From NCBI GenBank assembly GCA_025504975.1, contig JANUWI010000011.1:496001-560000 (forward strand): 64,000 bases of DNA, written 5' to 3'. The notes beneath the pieces were generated by a model. That model was given only the letters and a program-made list of their open reading frames with translations, ran no database searches and was not told where the DNA came from. This DNA is from Plenodomus lindquistii. Taxonomy: Eukaryota; Ascomycota; Dothideomycetes; Pleosporales; Leptosphaeriaceae. This document shows, piece after piece, positions 42,466-53,048 of the stretch. Both the position numbers and the translations under genes were made by a program. Numbering within the stretch: the first letter of the stretch is position 1; every line of letters begins with the position of its first letter.

Positions 42466-44516
42466 ATGGGTGACATGAACAGCGATTCCACCATGGACGT
42501 CGACGTCGACGTCCTGATCGCCGGTGCCGGTCCATCGGGCGCCTCATTGGCTTGTTTCCTCGGGTCTCACGGTGAACACATACACGCCTGTATTATCCAA
42601 AATCCCATTCGCTGATGTCGGTGATGAATAGGTATAAAAGGCTTAATAATCTCCGACGCCGCGGGCCCGTCTCCGCATCCTCGCGCTAATTATGTGAATA
42701 TGGCTGGTCTTGGTACGTACTTTGACAGTCCCACTGTTTTGTGAAACGACAAGGACTGATAAATTCGATCAAAGAGTGCCTCAGGGAAAGCGGCATCGAG
42801 GCCAAGGCACGCGAGTTGTCGTATCCCGTGTCTGAGTATTCGACGTACACGCGATTTTGCAAGACGTTGGTTGGAGAGGAGATATACAGGGCGTATGTGT
42901 TTGGTAATGATCCGCATAGACATGTAAGACATACATATACCCACACAACGCAAAGTATACCATACCATGGACTTTAATCATACTAAAACTTGATTCAGGG
43001 CGACTACCACGACGCCAGCCCCTCCAAAACCCTCTGTCTCTGCCAAACCGATCTCGAACCCCTCCTCCTCTCCCACGCCTCAGACCAACACTTCCCTACG
43101 CGCTGGTCCACGCGCCTCCTCAGCTTCACGCAAGACACCGCGACCAACGTCGTGACCAGCACGTTGCAAAACACGCTAACAGGGGAAACCTACACCCTGC
43201 GCTCCCGCCAACTCGTCGGCGCCGACGGCCCAGACAGCATCGTGGTAAAACAGCTCGCGCTCCCGCTGATCCACGGCCCGGGAAACGGATTTGTGATTAG
43301 TGTATGGGTGGATGCGGATTTGAGCCATTTGACCAAGGATAATCGCGCATTGTTGCATTATCTTGATCGACCGGATAAACCGCAGCCAGACTACGGTGTC
43401 CTAGGAATCGCGCACTTTATCCGTCCCTTCAACGAATGGGTTATTTCGCTATTCCCACACCCAAGCTACACGCATCTCACCGCGACCGACGAGCAAATCC
43501 TAGACCGTGTGAAAGAGCTGGTAGGCGATGATAGCGTTGAATATACCGTGAAGGAAATCAGTACGTGGAATTTCGATGAAGTGTATGCGGAGCGGTATTC
43601 AGAGGGGAGTAACGTGCATGCTGTTGGTAATGCGGTGCATCGGCACCCCCCGTTCGGAGGGCTGGGGATAAGTACGTGTATGGAGGATTCGTTTAATTTG
43701 GCGTGGAAAATGGCGCTCGTGTTGAAGGGGAAGGCGGATAAATCCCTTCTGGCGACGTATAACGATGAGCGCCAGCCTGCGGGCGAATATGTGGTTCAGC
43801 GCACGAATGAGAATGGGAGGCTGAACTTTGGGTTTTACGGGATGTTTGGGTATTTGAATGAGAGGGGGCAGGATCGGCGGGGTGAGATGGCGGAGTTACT
43901 CAAGGAAGACTCGGAGGAGGGTGAGCAGGCGAGGAGGAGGTTTAGAGAGGCGATTCGGGGGTTGGCGGATGAGAGACATTGTGTGGGCGCTATGATGAAT
44001 CAGTGGTACAAGTCATCAGCTGTGTATACGGAGGATGAGACGGTGGAGCCGGACTGGCCAAAGGATGTGTCGACTCGCTCTACGAAACTGTATACGAGTA
44101 CGTATCCTGGCTGGCGGGTGCCGCATGCTTGGCTTGCGCCGGAGCAAAAGGAGAAGGGCGCAAGACTGCCGCTGGTGTCGACGCGGGATGTTGTTGGACA
44201 TGGGCGGTTTACTGTTTTGACGGGGATTGGAGGGAAGGCAGTTTGGATGGAGGCTGCGGAAGAGGTTGGCAGGGCTACGGGTGTGGAGATCAAGGTGGCG
44301 AGTATTGGGTGGGGTTGCGATTATGCTGATACGTTTTTTCGCTGGCACGAGGTGCGCGGTGTTGGGGAGAAGGGGGCGGTGCTGGTAAGGCCGGATCGAA
44401 CGGTTGCGTGGCGTGCGCAGGCTCCGTTGGAGAGCGCGGCGGCTACGAATGCCAAGTTGCTGTTGGTTGTGAAGAAGATCTTAGGTCTGGATCAGATGGA
44501 GACGGCGGCGAGATAG
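42466..44516 (+). CDS. FAD-dependent monooxygenase (phenol-hydroxylase type)
   Basis: Four exons (42466-42571, 42632-42712, 42754-42923, 42999-44516) give 624 aa with all phases correct. The third exon follows a short 41-nt intron. FAD-binding GAGPSG is near residue 20. Further family marks are 'GADGPDS' (DG fingerprint), 'VGNAVHRHPPFGGLGISTCMEDSFNLAWK' positions (GNA..H.HPP.GG.G.N), and 'YNDERQP'. The last about 170 residues form the thioredoxin-like dimerisation domain of phenol 2-monooxygenases ('GRFTVLTGIGGKAVW', 'VLVRPDRTVAWRA'). It should hydroxylate a phenolic ring using NAD(P)H and O2. A similar enzyme is MdpD. Exact substrate is unknown. It is the rightmost gene of the cluster, 105 bp from an unrelated core gene. 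Confidence 0.9.
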
Positions 44517-44620
44517 GTCTATGAGGTCCGCTCCATGTACGTAGCAATGCAACCCGGCTTTGCTTAATCACCCCATGGTGTATTTCTGCTTGCCATACGC
44601 ATGCCAACGATCCCACATCT

Positions 44621-45568
44621 TCAGTCCTCCTCCTCCGCCTTCAACACATCCCAACTCTGCTCCCCAAACTCCTCCGCAAACGCCCCAACCCTCTTCCTCG
44701 TCAACCAAACCGTCAGCACAGGAATCTTCCTCACTTTCTTCACTTCGTCCACCTTATCCCGTTCCAAACTCTCAAACGCTTCTTCTTCTTCCTCACTCCC
44801 CCCCTCCTCCTCCTCCTCCTCCCCCATTCCCTTCCCACCACCACCCCCCTCCCCGTCCTTCCTCGGCGGCCACTCACTCTCCACACTCGAAAGCACAGTA
44901 TACACATACCACCTCCTCATCTGCCCCTTCCCCTTTCCATCTCCCCCACCCACACCCCCAACAATCCGTCCAACCATCTCCAAAATCCCCACCAACTTCC
45001 CCGTCCCAGCACCCTGCGCACTAACCGCGATCCACGCCCCCTCATCCCCCCCCTCCTTCAAGCACGCCGGCACCACAACCAGCGATTGCGCAGTCACACG
45101 CTCCGCACCGAGTAGGATCTTTAGTTTGTTGATGCCGGCTTTGATGTTTTGGTTTTTGCTGAGGACTATGGGGACGACATTTGCGTTCGCATTTGCTTTC
45201 CCAGGCCCAGGTCCTGCTTCTGTTGATGCGGTGTGTATACCCGCCTGTCCCTCTACCACCCCGCGCATCTCAGGCGGGAGCAGGACCCAAGGTGTATATA
45301 GCGCAGGGTGCAGTGTATGTGCTGGTTTGGGCTGTGGACCTTTTGACCGAGCTGGCTGCGTTTGGTCGCGGTTTTTGCGTTTTTTGCTGGGCTGTGAGGG
45401 CGTACGGGTCTTCGCGGCGGGGGGAATGGGTGTTGATTCTGGGGCGATGAGAGGCAGTGTAGGGCCGTCGCTGGTGTAGGGCGGTGTTGCGGTGGGAGGT
45501 GTGGGAGTGGGTTTAGAGGTGGAAGAGTTAAAGAGGTCGCTCATGCGGTTGGGTTTTGGTTTTGCCAT
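44621..45568 (-). CDS. Alba-domain protein, possible RNase P/MRP subunit
   Basis: A 315-aa frame from the ATG at 45568. The frame is open to an earlier ATG at 45772 that would add 68 residues. Residues around 130-215 resemble an Alba domain: 'NQNIKAGINKLKILL', 'VTAQSLVVVPAC' and 'GTGKLVGILEMVGRIV'. This is the pattern of Rpp20/Rpp25 (Pop7/Pop6) proteins of RNase P and RNase MRP, which bind the P3 arm of the RNA. The N-terminus is basic and proline-rich, and the C-terminal third has Gly and Glu tracts (EEEEEE-type) before a conserved 'VLTVWLTRKRV' end. Family by motif only; Alba-like call moderate, subunit identity a guess. First core gene after the cluster. Confidence 0.6.
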   Translation of the reverse strand: MAKPKPNRMSDLFNSSTSKPTPTPPTATPPYTSDGPTLPLIAPESTPIPPAAKTRTPSQPSKKRKNRDQTQPARSKGPQPKPAHTLHPALYTPWVLLPPEMRGVVEGQAGIHTASTEAGPGPGKANANANVVPIVLSKNQNIKAGINKLKILLGAERVTAQSLVVVPACLKEGGDEGAWIAVSAQGAGTGKLVGILEMVGRIVGGVGGGDGKGKGQMRRWYVYTVLSSVESEWPPRKDGEGGGGGKGMGEEEEEEGGSEEEEEAFESLERDKVDEVKKVRKIPVLTVWLTRKRVGAFAEEFGEQSWDVLKAEEED

Positions 45569-45979
45569 AGTGATGGCTGGGCCGCGGGACTTTTGCTGTA
45601 AGGAGATTTGTTTGGAGAGAATTCGATTGTGGTCGTGCGTGTTTGGTAGTTCGAAAGCGCGGTGACGAAATTTGGGGGGCGCGTTGGGGAGACGCGTCGG
45701 CGTTAGTGGGTAAGAGGGTGGCTTATCGCCGGTCTGATTGTGTGGCTTCTCATCACTATATTGGACTGTCACGACGTTATGTGCTCAACGCCCGCGCGCA
45801 TACCAGATTTCCAAAATTGCTCCATAATGCTAAGATCAGAATATTCCTCGTTTCAGGTGTATCTAGCGGACCAGACTCTAGTCCACACCCTCCATTCTAT
45901 ATCCTCACAGCCCATCTTCCCACTCACCCACACACACCGAGTCTTGTCCCAGACGAACACCACACCCACTCTCCACCCC
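45569..45979. other. Spacer between Alba-domain gene and RUD3
   Basis: May include a 5' extension of the Alba gene (frame open to 45772) and the 3' UTR of RUD3. Pyrimidine-rich on the plus strand. Confidence 0.35.
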
Positions 45980-48120
45980 CTACTTCCCCCCCTCCCCAAC
46001 CCCACTCCCCCGCCTCCCCGCCCCAGTCGCCGTACTGGCCATACTCTCCCTCCTGCTCCCCAACCCCCCCTGTTTCCCCTCCGCAGCCTCCCTCTCCAAA
46101 AAGTCCTGCCAAAGTTCCGCAAGACTCTCCTTATTACTCGAGCTACTAGCCATAAGCATTGGATCTGTTGCCGCCGAGTTGAGCGAGGGTGTTGAAGGCG
46201 TGCGGCGGAAGGGAGATAAGGGGATGCGGAGACCTGCTGAGCTGGATGAGGTGCCTGGGCGGGCGAGGCCGGCTTGTTCGCGCTGTTCTGGTGGGGGTTG
46301 TTAGTGGAATGATGGAGATGCGGGGGATGATGCGAGTGGGAAAGAGACAACATACCATCTGTCCACCCCAACAAAGCACTAATCAACTGCAACGCCTCGA
46401 ATTTCTTCGGATCACTCCGATCAATCGCCAAAAAGTGCAAAAAGTAATTCGTGATGATCTGCCGATCGACATTATCTTCTGGCCTTCCCTTTTTCAGAAT
46501 CCTCAACGCTTTGGTCAGGTGCTCGTTTAGCGTCACAGCTTCGTGCCGCAGCTTGCCAATCAGCAGGTTCTTCTCTTTGACCTCTTTTTCAAAGGGCAAG
46601 GCGCGCTCGAGTTCCTTTTGCGTGGTGAGGAGCGCGGTTTGCGCGGCTTTGTTGGATTCTTCGGCGGTTTGGACGGCTTTGCGTAGTTCGTTGATTTGCG
46701 ATTCGTAGGTTTCGACGGACTTTTTGAGCTCCGCTTTGCGTACTGTGTAGTAATGTCAGCAAACAATACCATATCAAAGATTTGGCTGAAGACGCACGTG
46801 ACTGTACCTCCTGCAGCGCCTTTTGTAGTCCCTCGACAGCCTGATTATTGGTATCTCTGTCTCTGGCAGCTCTTTCGTACTCTTCCCGCATCGTCTCGAG
46901 TTGTTCTCGGAGCTCTGCGTCTTTTTCTGCGAGATTTTCACGCAATGAGCGTTCATTCATGGCGAGTACCTCCCAATCTTGCATGGCCTGTCTCGCATTG
47001 TCAAACTCTTCTCTTGCGTAGGCTTCCCGCGATATCAGCTCGTCGCGCTCCTTGATCCAGTTTTGCTGGGACAGGGTGGATCTACTCCGCAGTGTTTCGA
47101 TCTCTGACGACTGTGCTTCCTTCTCTTGTCGTAGCTTTGCAAGTTCCTCGGTCAGAGTGTTGTTGTTCTCCTGTAGCTCGCGGTTTTGTTCTTCTAGGTC
47201 AGCAAGCTGTTGCTGGAATTCTTCGATTCGAGCCTGTTGTAAATCAGCAGATTGCATTTAACAAGCCTCCACACAGCCCTCCATAGCCTGCTGCGGAGCA
47301 AACATACCGCATCTGCCTTCAGACGATCCCCCAAGCTCGTCTTGATGGTATTCACCCTTCCAAGCAAGTTCTTATACTGTGTCTCGAAGTGCTCTTTACC
47401 CTCATTCGCCTCATCCAGCTCCTCTCTCAGTGCCTTGATCTCCTCATCATGGTTTGACTGCGTCTCTTGTGCATCTTCCGACGCCGCACCCTGGTGCTTG
47501 CTCTGTATGTCTTCTAAACTCTTCCGTAGTTCTGTAACCTCCTGCCGCAGCGCGTCGCGTTCCTTGGCGATGGCATCTAGCCGTGCGCTCGTGTCGGATG
47601 GGGGTGGTGGCGACGGCGCGAGACCTTGACCAGAGCGTGAGCGTGCTAGCCCGAGCGCAACTGCAGAGGATATGCTGTGGTGTTGCGTACCATTTGTCTG
47701 TACCGTGGGTGATCGTGGGGGTTCTTCGTCGTCGACATCGTCGGTTTCGCGGTGGGTGGGCTGCACAGGAGCCTTCTGTAGTCGTGATGTTAGCCGGGGG
47801 TTAGGCGTAGAGTAGTCTAGGGGGTTGCCGTACGGTCTGCTCTTCCTCGTCGTCTACATCGTCCTCTTGGTCCTCGGCATCGTGCTTGGAGTGAACCCCA
47901 TTGACCACCGGCTCGTCCGCCTTGTCCGTGCCGGCAGCACCTTTCTTCTTATTCTTTCTCTTTTTCGACTTGGACGGCGATCCTAGTCCCACCAGTCAGC
48001 CATGCCAGTCGCCCACCCTCACACTCACACTCTCCACGCGGAGTTCGTTAGACACCTCCGGGGTCTCCAAGCTCACCTACCACTCTGATTCACAACATCA
48101 TTCGGCGCAGCTGCAGACAT
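45980..48120 (-). CDS. RUD3: Golgin with GRAB domain (Rud3 type)
   Basis: Six exons (48120-48081, 47982-47834, 47775-47308, 47233-46798, 46742-46356, 46287-45980) give 595 aa in one consistent frame. The N-terminus has a Lys-rich patch and acidic runs. From about residue 110 to 440 the chain is coiled coil, rich in Glu, Gln, Leu and Arg. The GRAB domain (GRIP-related Arf-binding) lies at about 440-490: 'DRQIITNYFLHFLAIDRSDPKKF' positions and 'LQLISALLGWTD'. A tail 'LRIPLSPFRRTPSTPSL' and 'LWQDFLERE' follows, typical of fungal Rud3. Rud3 tethers vesicles at the cis-Golgi and is recruited by Arf1. The fourth donor is GTGCGT, chosen by phase over a nearby GTACAG. Confidence 0.88.
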
Positions 48121-49273
48121 GATGAACTCCTTCTGGACTTCTTATCACCAATGTCATAAACGCATTCCTCTCTGCATCGGAAACAAGTAAAAGGGAACGT
48201 GCAAGGGAGCGCGACGCCTGGTTTACATGGTCATTGATCTTGGCGAATCGTGGCCCGTTCTAACGTTTACCCACGCGGCCGGGAAGTGGCGCGACGTCAC
48301 TAGCCACACCAAATGCCATGCTAACACTTACCGCGGCAGCCCTTGTTCCCACACTTTATGCATGTGAGACGCGTAAGATGCGGCGCGTTCGTTGGATAGC
48401 CGACCGAGGGGGAGGTTTCAGCATGGGGTCAGGTGTGAGAGCTTGGCTGCATCATCAGTGGAGTACATCTCATCAGTGCATGAGCGGGCGGGGTCGAACA
48501 GCGCGTGCATGGCTTGTACTCTACACCGTCGTTCACCACTCGACACATGATCCATGCAACTGTCTCTGGTATCTGATCTGCACAGCATGAAGTACTACAA
48601 GCCCATGATGTACTCGGCCATGGCCATCATCTACGCCTCTTTTGCCTTTCGAGTCGGCAGATTGGGTCTTGTTTCGCGCGCCATCAACCAGAGACGCAAC
48701 GCCAGCGCCTAGTCGACGAGGCAGAAGTCATTCGTGCAGCCACACCAAGGGCGCATTGAAATGTCTGCCACAAATGCATCGCCCTTTCCCACAACATGTC
48801 CCCGCTGACCTCATCGTACGACCCCATAAGACAATGCCTGACACCACGCCACCGTCTGCCCGACGAGGAAAGAGCAAACAAGACACCAGCTAAGGAAGGG
48901 ATTTGAGTTGAATTACTTGCTATCCTAGACGAGGTCCAGGCAGGGTATTACCAGTACACCCAAGCGCACCTCTACCACCACTACACCGTGCTTGCTATGA
49001 CAGAGGAGATCAAGAAGTCAAAAGAAAAGCTTAATCGTAACTAAAAAGGATATTGTTGGAAAGAAAAGTGGTGTCAAGCGCACGACCCCCCGGAGCAACG
49101 CTGACGGCTTTTCGTGCTAAGTAATGCACTGGTATCATTCTCCCTCCTTGCCCAGCATGCCACCTCGGCGTCTGGCCTTATACAGAATCCATCATCGCAA
49201 CAGGTCTTTCCATGCGCGGTGGAGGTCCTGGCTTCTGGCCGATGCTGTCAACGCGGTTGTGATTCGACAAATC
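48121..49273. promoter_or_regulatory. Promoter of RUD3 and 3' flank of CDC10
   Basis: No supported gene. Frames at 48318-48893 lack family features. Confidence 0.35.
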
Positions 49274-50461
49274 CTAGTAGCCGTTCATCGTCATGCGTTG
49301 ACTGTTCCTGCTAAGTTCGCGGTCGGCCGATGGGGAAATGGGACGAGATGAGTGGCCACCCGCGGCAGAGCTCTCCTTGAGCGCCAAAAGCTGCTTGGCG
49401 CGGAAAGACTCGTAGTGGATTTGGGCGGTCGTCTCGATCAGGTCTTGCAAGTGAGTGCGGGTGAGGAAGTTACGGAGGTAAACGAATTCACAGTGGTTCT
49501 CATCCTCGACTGTGCAATGTTAGTGCTTGTATCATGGAATTCAACATCTTCAGACTGACCATTGATGATGCCCCACTTGTTCTGGCGGCCGCGAACGTTC
49601 CTGCCGTTAACAACAACGGTTCTCTCGGAGCCGACAACAGCGAATGGGAGTAGTTCCTGTGCAAGTCAGTAACGCGTCAATGTTTTCCAGATGATGTAGT
49701 GTCCCACCTTGATGGCTTGCTTCGCGGCGACTTCCTCGTTGTCATCCTCCTCGTTGTCGTAGGGGTACATGCGCAGGTTGTGGAACTGGAACTCCTCCTT
49801 TATCCTGTGCTTGAACTCGGCACGCTCCTCCAATGTCAAGCTGTCGCTCTTGGCGATGACAGGGACAACGTTGACAAACTCGCTCAACTTCTTGAGCACG
49901 ACAATGTCAATGGGCTTGAGCGCGTGACCAGACGGCTGGATGAAGAACAAGCAGCAGTGGATGCGTGTGTCCTGGAGGTACCTCTCGCGCTGGGCGGTAA
50001 GCTCCTTGCGGAGGTAGGCGCTGTGCTGGTCCTTGATGTACTTGACAATGGGGTCCCAGCAGCGCTCGTTGTTGATCAAGTCGCCGTAGCCGGGGGTGTC
50101 GACAATGTTGAGGCGCAGACGCACGCCATTCTCCTCGATGATGTGTGAGACGGGGTGGATGTTGGTGGTGCTGCGGACCTCCTCGTCGGGCTGGAAGCGG
50201 CCCTTGCTGTCCATCAGGTGCGAGGCGAAGAGTGTGTTGATGAGCGTCGACTTGCCGAGACCAGTCTGGCCTGGGGGACTCGCGTGTTAGCTATCGCGTC
50301 GGCAATGCACGCAGCAGAGGGTGAATCTTACCAACGCAGATGACATTGAACTGGAAGCCCCGCTTGATTGACTTGCGCTCAATCTGCTTGGTGATGCTGT
50401 CGAAACCAACATAGCTGTCGGGAAAGATGGGCTGCGCGGAGGGTTGGTATGCGGCAGCCAT
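49274..50461 (-). CDS. CDC10: Septin, Cdc10/AspD type
   Basis: Four exons (50461-50332, 50270-49708, 49656-49560, 49509-49274) give 341 aa, all in phase. The polybasic stretch 'ERKSIKRGFQFNV' precedes G1 'GQTGLGKST' at about residue 44, G3 'VDTPGYGD', G4 'AKSD' and the septin unique element 'YLRNFLTRTHLQDLIETT' region (parts). There is no C-terminal coiled coil, which distinguishes the Cdc10 subgroup from Cdc3, Cdc11 and Cdc12. Septins form filaments at the bud neck, septa and hyphal branch points. It is divergent to the L32 gene with 362 bp between the starts. Confidence 0.93.
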
Positions 50462-50823
50462 TGTGGGCGGTGGAGGCCTCGTGGCAGATGTAGCGGCACA
50501 AGTGCGGGAGAGAAAGAGTGGTTGGGGCGGGTGACGGCTAACAGCTAACAGGTGACAGTTGGCTGTTGGTGGTGTTGTGTGTTGTCGTCGAGGAATCAGG
50601 GTCGCTCCTGGCCGACCGACTTTCTCGTGGAGAGACGCAGGCGCGGGAAAGGGGGAGCCAGGAAGCGAAAGCGCGCTAGGGGCCCGCCAGGTAAGGCGCG
50701 GCCTGAGCTTTGGCCGGGGTGTATTTTGTTCCAACAACACCATCACGAATCACGAGACGATCATCGCGAGCTGCCCGGAGCCACTGCACGCCGACGCCCG
50801 CAGTCAATCCACACCTCACCACC
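50462..50823. promoter_or_regulatory. Bidirectional promoter, CDC10 / MRPL32
   Basis: A 362-bp region between two divergent core genes. No specific site recognised. Confidence 0.45.
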
Positions 50824-51415
50824 ATGGCGCTCGCCCGGCCGCTGCCTCCGCTGTGGCAGACACTGTTCCCCGCCCTTAATGCGCCTGTCCGACCCGCCCT
50901 ACACCTTCCATTCCTCCAGCGCCTCACACAGCCCTTTGGCGCTATATCCACACCATTCGGCGCCCTTGCAATCCCCTCGCTCTCATTACCGGCGATACCC
51001 TCACTAGCCGATATATGGGATGGCATCCTCAACGCAGTCCCCAAAAAGAAGACGTCATACCGCAAGAAGCGCCAACGGTTCATGGCTGGCAAGGGCTTGA
51101 AAGACATTACAGCGTTGAACAGATGTTCAGGATGCGGGAGAATTAAGCGCATGCATCTTCTATGTCCATACTGTGTTGATGGTATGCTTGCCACTAGTGA
51201 CGTTGGGTCTTGAAATGTCTACTGACAGCCACCTAGCAATCAAGACGAGCATATTCGGCCAGCTCCAATGGTCAATTCGCCGACCAACAGAAAAGCAGGC
51301 CAAGCAAAGAGCGCGAGAGAGGCGCCAGGAGGCCCAACGGCTACGCGGCATGGACCCCGATCCGCGCAAGGAGAAGGAAGAGGAGATTGTCAAGCACACG
51401 GGTTGGAAGCGATGA
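50824..51415 (+). CDS. MRPL32: Mitochondrial ribosomal protein bL32m
   Basis: Two exons (50824-51181, 51237-51415) give 178 aa. The first 70 residues are a mitochondrial presequence-like stretch rich in Ala, Leu, Pro and Arg. 'VPKKKTSYRKKRQR' marks the mature start, where the m-AAA protease normally cleaves in yeast. 'LNRCSGCGRIKRMHLLCPYCV' (in parts) supplies the CxxC...CxxC zinc site of L32. The second exon adds a basic tail, longer than in bacteria, as usual for fungi. It is a constituent of the large mitoribosomal subunit. The start at 50824 was preferred over an upstream in-frame ATG at 50710. Confidence 0.92.
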
Positions 51416-51752
51416 GGTTATGAGCTACGACTGGATAAGATTTGAACTAAGGTGTGTGGGCAGGAGGAGCGTTTATGCCCAAGTCGTACAAGAGTAAGTC
51501 ACGCAAGCCTCATAGACGTGCAACGAGACGTGCATGAGAACATGTAAGAAGATATAAGAGTCAACCAAGACGAAAGTGTACATTATCGCATCAAGCGGAG
51601 TCACAAGCTGGGACAACTCAGCAATCAAGAACCTTTCAACACTTAAGCTTCATTAGTCCAGCGACTCTGTGTCAATTGTAGTCGCCCTCCCCATCTTCAA
51701 CTCCCCATACAATCCCACATCCCAAACGCCCAACTCCCCCCACCCCACCCCA
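51416..51752. other. Convergent 3' region, MRPL32 / Lto1-like
   Basis: Pyrimidine-rich stretch near 51.7 kb on the plus strand. No gene seen. Confidence 0.4.
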
Positions 51753-52451
51753 TCACCTTACCAACCTCGACCCAGCAAAATCCTCCATACTCCCATCTCC
51801 TCCCTTCCCCCTCCCCTCTCCACTCACCCTCACACCCCCACCCTTCGCCCCCCTCCCCAGCTTCTCCTCACCCCCCATCCCCATCTCCCCAACAATCCTC
51901 TCCACAACCTTAGCCTTCGCCCCCGCCCTCTTAACCCGATCATCAAAATCCGCAACAGCATCCTCTTCATTCGCCGTACTAAACGTGTCTAAATCCGTGA
52001 GGCTATGTAGCAGAGTGATGTTATTCCTCAATCGCTCATTGGTGCTTAGATCTGGTAATTGGTGGGCTGGTGGCGTGGACTGCGGGGTTGGTTTTGAGCT
52101 GGTGGTGGTGGGTTTAGATGATGGGGTGTTTGTATATGTATGTGTAGCTGGTGATTCATTTGCGTTTTGTTGTTGTGATGCTGGTGGTGGTTGTAGGGAT
52201 GGGCGTAATGAAGCTAATCGTGCACCCCATACTACGCTTCGCCCGTGCAAGTGCCCCAGGGAAGTAAACTTTTCAAACCCCTTTTCTAAACCGAAGATCC
52301 GGCCTTCGATGCGCCCGGCGTGGGCGCCGTCGGAGGCGCCGAGGGTGTAGGCGCTGGTGTAGAGGGTGTCTTCTAGGGTGAGGAGGGTGTCGAAGGGGTC
52401 GGATTCTTGGGGGGAGGGTGGCATTGTTGGGTTTGGGACTGTGTTTGGCAA
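51753..52451 (-). CDS. Lto1/Yae1-N domain protein
   Basis: A 232-aa intronless frame. Residues 18-70 hold the Yae1 N-terminal domain: 'DPFDTLLTLEDTLYTSAY' leads into a glycine ladder 'GASDGAHAGRIEGRIFGLEKGFEKF', matching the deca-GX3 pattern of Lto1/Oraov1. Yae1-Lto1 brings the Fe-S assembly machinery to the ABC protein Rli1 needed for ribosome recycling. Beyond the domain the chain is low complexity (Pro, Ser, Thr, then Gly). In Lto1 a C-terminal tryptophan recruits the CIA complex, but this chain ends 'GSRLVR' with no terminal Trp. So either an alternative 3' exon exists or this is a divergent paralogue. The start could also be the Met at residue 10. Confidence 0.65.
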   Translation of the reverse strand: MPNTVPNPTMPPSPQESDPFDTLLTLEDTLYTSAYTLGASDGAHAGRIEGRIFGLEKGFEKFTSLGHLHGRSVVWGARLASLRPSLQPPPASQQQNANESPATHTYTNTPSSKPTTTSSKPTPQSTPPAHQLPDLSTNERLRNNITLLHSLTDLDTFSTANEEDAVADFDDRVKRAGAKAKVVERIVGEMGMGGEEKLGRGAKGGGVRVSGEGRGKGGDGSMEDFAGSRLVR

Positions 52452-53048
52452 GTTGGTTGCAGGGTTTTTTGGGTAGGAATGGAGTGGTTTCTGGAATGAG
52501 AGGTGATTGATGTCGTATGACTTGGGATTTTGCCCTTTGGGGTTTCAATTTTTTCTTTCTTGATCGAGGTGGTGTTTTGTAAGGGATTTTGGATGAGTTG
52601 GTTTCGATTGAGTCGGATTCAGATTGCTTTTGGTGATCCCTTTGCTATGTTCGACAGTGGCGTTTGATTCAGCACTGTGATTCCTGCTTTTGCGATTGTT
52701 CCAACTTGTTCTACTGTTTCAAGAACAGGGGTGGTGAAAGATGAGTCTTGTTCCAGGGTCCACTGCGGCGGTAGTGGCGTTGTGGCTGAGACTCGGAAAT
52801 GGTGGCGGGGTAAACTTTTGGAGGGGCAGACCCAATCGCGGAATGAATGTGGGAGCTTGAGTCACTGCAACCAGACAATCACCCACGCAACTGCATATAA
52901 CAAACCTAGAACCGCGCATTTTCGAGTGACTAACCGCTTTCCTCGGCGACCATACCACCCGTCTGTGGCCAACTCAAGGAATCCTCCACTCGAACCTTAC
53001 CTACACATCAGCTGCTGGACTCGAGCTGATACAGCACGCGCGCACCCC
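52452..53048. promoter_or_regulatory. Bidirectional promoter, Lto1-like / MES1
   Basis: The MES1 frame is open through much of this region (from 52677), but the family start is at 53049. No defined site recognised. Confidence 0.4.

Larger units (their letters stand above)
15814..44516. other. Anthraquinone-type biosynthetic gene cluster (extent inferred)
   Basis: Twelve genes fit one pathway: PKS (15814-21357), metallo-beta-lactamase thioesterase (22570-23598), two DUF1772 proteins (24013-24602, 25195-25830), scytalone-dehydratase-like (26140-26747), NmrA-like (27222-28013), SDR (28880-29686), ABC transporter (30029-34486), AflR-like factor (35520-36944), EthD protein (38009-38549), AflS-like protein (39469-40912) and FAD monooxygenase (42466-44516). 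Their counterparts are found together in the monodictyphenone and cladofulvin type clusters. The right border is sharp, since an Alba-domain core gene begins at 44621. The left border is uncertain: the FAD-linked oxidoreductase at 13446 could belong. Confidence 0.85.

Noticed and set aside
44560..45479. Plus-strand Pro/Ser-rich frames of 154 and 292 codons
   Set aside because: Mirror image of the Gly/Glu-rich coding strand of the Alba-domain gene; low complexity only.
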